The notes beneath the pieces are model-generated. The model saw only the letters and a program-made list of their open reading frames with translations. It had not been told where the DNA came from and did not search any database. From positions 13,537,497 through 13,601,496 of the forward strand of contig NC_134542.1 of NCBI RefSeq assembly GCF_050624435.1: 64,000 bases of DNA, read 5' to 3'. This DNA comes from Tenrec ecaudatus. Lineage: Eukaryota; Chordata; Mammalia; Afrosoricida; Tenrecidae. Of the stretch, positions 59,430 to 64,000 are shown piece by piece. Every line of letters begins with the position of its first letter. The stretch's first letter is position 1. The translations under genes were made by a program, and so were the position numbers.

Positions 59430-61100
59430 GGTGTTTGATTAAAAAAAGCATTAGCATAAGAGTGACTCTTTCTAGTAGATGTCATGTTGACATTTCACTG
59501 ATACTACCTCTCTTGTGTCCCAGAAGTGTGTGCACAAACACAATAGACTCTGATCGCATACGCAATGGGCTCCAAGGAACCACGGGAATTCCACATGTGC
59601 AAGTCTGGATGGACTAGAGAAACATCGTCAAGAAACATCGTCAAGAATGGCACTTTAATATCTTTCTTGAAGTTTAGTGTAAAAATGATTACATGAACAT
59701 TTGAATAGACTCAATTCTTCAATGGTGTACACAATGCTCAGAGCAAAATGATCTACTCATTTGGGGGATTATCAATTAAATTCCAAATGGCTTTCAGGCA
59801 CCAATTCTTTGTTTTGGTCTGTTTTTAAGACACCTCCCCCCCATTTTTAAGACTATCTAGCTGAAAATGGTGCCCACGTGGGTTGCCCAACTTCTAAGAA
59901 AGTCAGAGACAAAACCGAAATATTTACAATATCAGGCCAAATGTTTGACAATAACATATAAGACTGCAAATGATAAGTATAGTGAGGCATTTATTTATAT
60001 CTTAATAACACCAGTAGTAGTGTTGTGGGGTCAAATAAATTTCAGCAACTATAATGGCTTGAAATATAGAAGAGCTGGGCTAAAGAGAAATGAAAGTCAG
60101 TTTCCTTCATGGCAGCCCCGAGTGGACTTCTCAGTCTATCTTTAAAGGCAAAAAACTCATTTCTAGGGACTCAAGCAAGTGTGAACAGAAGCAGAAAGCA
60201 AAATCAATGGGTTTATTGTAACTTCAACAAGTGCAAGTGAGCACTGCAAGGTAAGGGTATTATCAAATTAGAAACAATAATAAAATTGATTTTAACAAGA
60301 TTAATTACACCATTCAGATTACAACATCAAAAGGAACGATACTGAACAATAATCAAAAGAAATGATATATTGAAGTATAGTCTAAACTAATTATAATGTC
60401 CTGAACCTGGGAACATGAGAGTACACTCTAAAATTAATCACCAGCAAAGATTTTCCCAAAAGGGGAGGGGGAGCTAGCAGGTCAACTAGCAATCAGTTCT
60501 CTGAGATGGGAGCGGGGAGCAGGCAAGTCATCTAGCAGTTGACAAAAATGGAGTTTCTTTTGCTAATCTGCCGCAGTAGCTATATTCTGCAAAAATCTCA
60601 GGATGTGTATGAACAAAGGCATGAATACAGACATCTATATTTCAATTCATCTATGAAAAGGCAAAACCATATCTCTAGATTCTTCATAAGAAATAGAAAG
60701 TCCGTTTAGGTTACATGACATCTTTGACTTATCCGGAGCACCAGCCTCTTCTGAGACCATATAGTTTTGGGTAAATCTAATCTACCCTCCATGTGGAAGC
60801 CAGATTTCAAAGAATGAATTGGATTTTCAAACAAATAATAAACATTTTTCCTAAAGACAAGAAATCTAACTTTTTGTTCATATTAATCAACTAGTTTTCA
60901 TCAGAAGGGTGAAGTTTTGGTGATATCAAATAATGAGTTCTTTAGCCATTGTTCTTATCTATCTCGTATAATAAATTGTTAAAATTAGGATAAATGAACA
61001 CACTATTTGGCAGATACCTTTTTTTCATCTAAGTGTGAACTTCTAATTACAACAAGAAAATCACAATGACTTTATAATATACTGCAAAACGCTATTGGAA
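59430..61100. other. Intergenic, AT-rich, nothing recognised
   Basis: Small duplicated word 'agaaacatcgtca' at 59620/59632. No exon-like or repeat-like sequence that I can name. Confidence 0.35.
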
Positions 61101-61124
61101 TAGCTTGATTTTTTGTTCTTTTTC

Positions 61125-61280
61125 TTTTTTTATCATTTTATTGGGGGCTCATACAACTCCTATCACAACCCATCCATCCATCCATTGTGTCAAGCACTTT
61201 TGTACATTTGTTGCCCTCATTATTCTCAAGACATTTTCTTTCTACTTGAGCCCTTGGTATCAGCTTCCCCAACAAAAGGT
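61125..61280 (-). mobile_element. L1 3' end, antisense, 5'-truncated
   Basis: 'atcattttattgggggctca', 'tacaactcctatcacaaccc', 'gtgtcaagcacttttgtaca' and 'acttgagcccttggtatcag'. Same family as 20.8 kb, including a short CATC repeat. Confidence 0.85.
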
Positions 61281-61491
61281 AGTGGGACAGAGACTCCTGC
61301 TGCTCTCTGAGGAAAATGAGGGTATTCAGCCATAAGATGAATCAGGTGATGTCAGTTGCTTATCAGCTAGTGTTTTCCTCTGCAAGATGATGTTCACTCT
61401 TTTCTGAAGTGCCTAATTTTGATAAACCAACATAAAAGCCTAAACAAAAGAAATTCCAGCCCACTTTTCTTGAAGTTTACAATAGCAAGTG

Positions 61492-61995
61492 TGTGGTCGT
61501 TACATAATCTGTTGTCAATTTGAGACTTAGGAGTGAAGGGGTGGAGTTTATCCTATCAATCAGGTCACAGCATGATGACCTCATTTGGAGGCACTAAGGA
61601 GATAAATAGCTCACTGGAAGCAGGACACACGCTCATTCCCTGAGAGACATTCCTGGAGAGAACACACATGGAGCTAAGCTAGAGCCCTGGAGCTGAAGGA
61701 GCCACATGGAGACCCCTGTCAGTGCTAAGATGTTTCCATTGTCACTGGATCCACAAAACTTTCTAACCATCGGCCTGTGACCATCTGCATTCAGCATCAT
61801 TGCATGTATTTTGTGAGTCTGAAGAGGAATTTATAGATTGGTACTGGTCATATGGACTAATATTGGACTTATGGACTTAATCTGGACTGGGCTGGGATAT
61901 TTTCTCAATATTCAATTTCACTTGTATATAAAGCTCTTTCTCATACACGTATGAGTCCCTATGTGTTTGTTCTCTAGCCTACCCAGACGAACACA
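61492..61995 (+). mobile_element. Solo LTR, copy 2 (family A), perfect 5-bp TSD
   Basis: 504 bp, TGTGGTCGTTAC ... GACGAACACA, flanked by AAGTG at 61487-61491 and 61996-62000. 'cttgtatataaagctctttc' lies near the 3' end as in copy 1. TG...CA ends with a 5-bp duplication are typical of class III (ERVL/MaLR-like) LTRs. No internal retroviral genes. Confidence 0.92.
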
Positions 61996-63059
61996 AAGTG
62001 TAATTGTGTCTAATGGCACAATGATGGCATACTTCCAAGTTGTATTAACAAACCATGCCTCCCCTGACCAAAATATATTGCAGCCAAATCTCATTACAAA
62101 ACAGAACCATCTTTTTCATAATCCTGGGTTCATAACTAAGTGTCCCAGTTCTCCAGCATGCACCCCACAGGTGAGCTTTGGGGTATATTAGTTTGATTTC
62201 TTGTTGCTGTTGAAACAAGTCTCCTAAACTTCTGACCATTTTTCTCTTTCCCAAGTTCAGTATGTGATCAAAGGCCTAATGCAACTACTTAGTGCTACTT
62301 AAAATCGGCAGCCTTTCTTTCTTGATAATGTCTGTTCAATTCCTAAAACAGGAGCAAATGTGAAAGAAACCTGCTCCAAATGAAACTAGAAATGACAAAA
62401 CGTCTGGATTTCTGCTCATGAAAATAACCTCTTTAATCGCATATTAAAATATGCCAGAACATGTTAAACATTTGCTAAAATGAATGAAAACACTTCATGT
62501 TCTAATATCTGAGTCATAGAATTCAATAAACTTCTGATCCTTGGCATGTGCTATTCAGTTCACACACCTATTTCCACTTCGCTGGTAAGAAGGGAGATTG
62601 TGCCCATCTTTAAGGGAGACTAACTCCTTTTCAGCTGAGGATGGATCCCTAGGACAGGACTCATTCCTGTGGTTTGATGCCGTTGCTACCGTCTTCTCTG
62701 ATCCCTAGGATGCCCTTAACCCTGACCCTATTTAGGGTGCTTCTTGCCTTGCCCTTATTTTCAGTGTGATTTTTAAAGAAGGGAATTTTCAGGCTCAGGG
62801 GTGTGGGGAGCAGGGGCTCTCACCTCTCTTACAAGGTAATTCATTTTATAATATAGCTTATAATATTTAATATAGGTCTTCTAGTTGTAGCCTTTGTTAT
62901 TCCAGCCAAATGACCTTGGTCTGAGTGAAGTGCATTGACTTAATATGGCTCTTCTATTCATGTCTCCATAATGGCCACCAAATGATTGGGAGGGACTATG
63001 TAAAGAAGGGTATGTGTAACACTAACAGAGGTTGCTAGTCCATTTTCTTCATTACCACC

Positions 63060-63579
63060 TGTGGCAGTTACAAAATCTGCCCACTTGAATGAAGGGGTGG
63101 AATCTAGCCAGTCAATCAGGTCATAGCCAATGAGACTTCTGTGTGGGCATGGCCTTCTCCTGAGGATTCTGGGAAGTCCTGTCTTCCTCCCTGAGCGTGG
63201 GACACACACTCTCCCTGCCAGACATTCCTCTTGACAAGCCACATGGAGTTAAGCTGATGGAGCCAGAGTCCTGGAGCTGGAGGAGTCACATGAAGACCCA
63301 CACCAGCACTGAGATGCTTCCACCACCACTGGATCCACGAGACGTTCAACCCACTGGCCTGTGATCTTCCTGCATTCATTGTCATTGCATGTGCTGCGTG
63401 AGTCTGAAGAGGAATTTATAGACTGGTATTGGTCATATGGGCTAATATTGGACTTTTGGACTTGATCTGGACTGGGCTTGGATGTTTTCTTAATATACAA
63501 TTACTCTTTGATATAAAGATCTCTCATACACATATATTTCTCCCTGGATTTGTTTCTCTAGTCTACCCGGACTAACACA
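63060..63579 (+). mobile_element. Solo LTR, copy 3 (family A), perfect 5-bp TSD
   Basis: 520 bp, TGTGGCAGTTAC ... GGACTAACACA, flanked by CCACC at 63055-63059 and 63580-63584. The TATA-like box is changed to 'tttgatataaagatctctca'. Closest to copy 1 in the middle section ('gtgggcatggccttctcctg'). Confidence 0.92.
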
Positions 63580-63691
63580 CCACCCCACTAACTATAAGTA
63601 TGAGCCATCTTTGAAGCAGGAGCAGAGAGAGAAAGTTGCAAACCAATGGGAAAGCATGTTCCAGATCTCTCCAGTGGTGGAGGCAGTAGAG

Positions 63692-63912
63692 CAGGGGTCC
63701 TCAAACTTTTTAAACAGGGGGACAGTTCACTGTCCCTCAGACCCATTGGAGTGTCGGAATATAGTTTAAAAAAACTTTGAACAAATTCCTATGCACACTG
63801 CACATATCTTATTTTGAAGTAAAAAAACAAACGGGGCAAAAACACCAGCGGGCCACATAAATGCCCTCGGCGGGCCGCATGTGTCCTGAGGGCCGTAGTT
63901 TGAGGACGCCTG
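63692..63912. mobile_element. OposCharlie1-like non-autonomous hAT transposon
   Basis: 221 bp with terminal inverted repeats CAGGGGTCCTCAAACT and AGTTTGAGGACGCCTG (one mismatch). Interior words: 'cagttcactgtccctcagac', 'cctatgcacactgcacatat', 'cggcgggccgcatgtgtcct'. Flanking 'gtagag/ctagag' is a mutated duplication. This family occurs patchily in opossum, tenrec, a bat, lizard and other tetrapods. Confidence 0.85.
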
Positions 63913-64000
63913 CTAGAGACTGTGACATGGAGACTGGGACAGAGCTCCAAGACCCTGGTATGGGTAGATAGAGTGACTAGCGGGCTTCCTGGTCCAGGAA

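Noticed and set aside
61961-62191. 76-aa ORF at the end of solo LTR copy 2
   Set aside because: It starts inside the LTR and continues into unique DNA. No retroviral motif or splice context.
1-64000. tRNA genes inside the many tRNA-like sequences
   Set aside because: All B-box-like 'ggttcaaacc' hits lie in SINE heads that lack a foldable acceptor stem. None looks like a functional tRNA.

Overview
The window is nuclear DNA from a placental mammal, almost certainly an afrotherian and most likely close to the tenrecs. Evidence: long introns with GT-AG splice sites; dozens of tRNA-derived AfroSINE-type SINEs ('ttcaaacccaccagctgctc ... gtcgctatgagtcagaatcga'); many BovB (RTE) fragments; an L1 3' end of the kind I associate with tenrec; and hAT elements of the SPIN and OposCharlie1 type, which are known from tenrec but absent from most placentals. 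The species call is an inference; the two genes were identified by reading their translations.

Region 1 (about 1-35,560, + strand) is the 3' part of DOCK10, a DOCK-D (zizimin) guanine-nucleotide exchange factor for Cdc42/Rac. Seventeen exons join in frame without an internal stop and give the C-terminal 762 residues, including the whole catalytic DHR-2 domain, the stop codon (34,356-34,358) and a SINE-rich 3' UTR with a poly(A) signal at 35,538. The introns hold SINEs, BovB and L1 fragments, one SPIN element and AT-rich palindromes.

Region 2 (about 35,560-48,400) is intergenic. It holds several degenerate BovB copies (the largest, 40,270-41,755, covers reverse-transcriptase sequence) and a nested site where a solo LTR with a near-perfect 5-bp duplication sits inside a decayed mariner transposase reading frame.

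Region 3 (about 48,400-59,430, + strand) is a complete three-exon gene that I recognise as CCDC195, a small and poorly studied coiled-coil protein (204 aa). In human it lies next to DOCK10 in 2q36 (from memory), so the synteny supports both names. Its N-terminus forms a parallel leucine-zipper-like heptad repeat. Intron 1 holds a large inverted repeat of two L1 3' ends; intron 2 holds a 33-bp and a very homogeneous 48-bp minisatellite.

Region 4 (59,430-64,000) is intergenic, with two further solo LTRs of the same family (exact 5-bp duplications AAGTG and CCACC), an L1 fragment and an OposCharlie1-like hAT element with good terminal inverted repeats.

I see no CRISPR array, tRNA/rRNA gene or prokaryote-type system. 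The noteworthy content is the intact CCDC195 gene, the horizontally transferred transposons and the nested or palindromic repeat structures.
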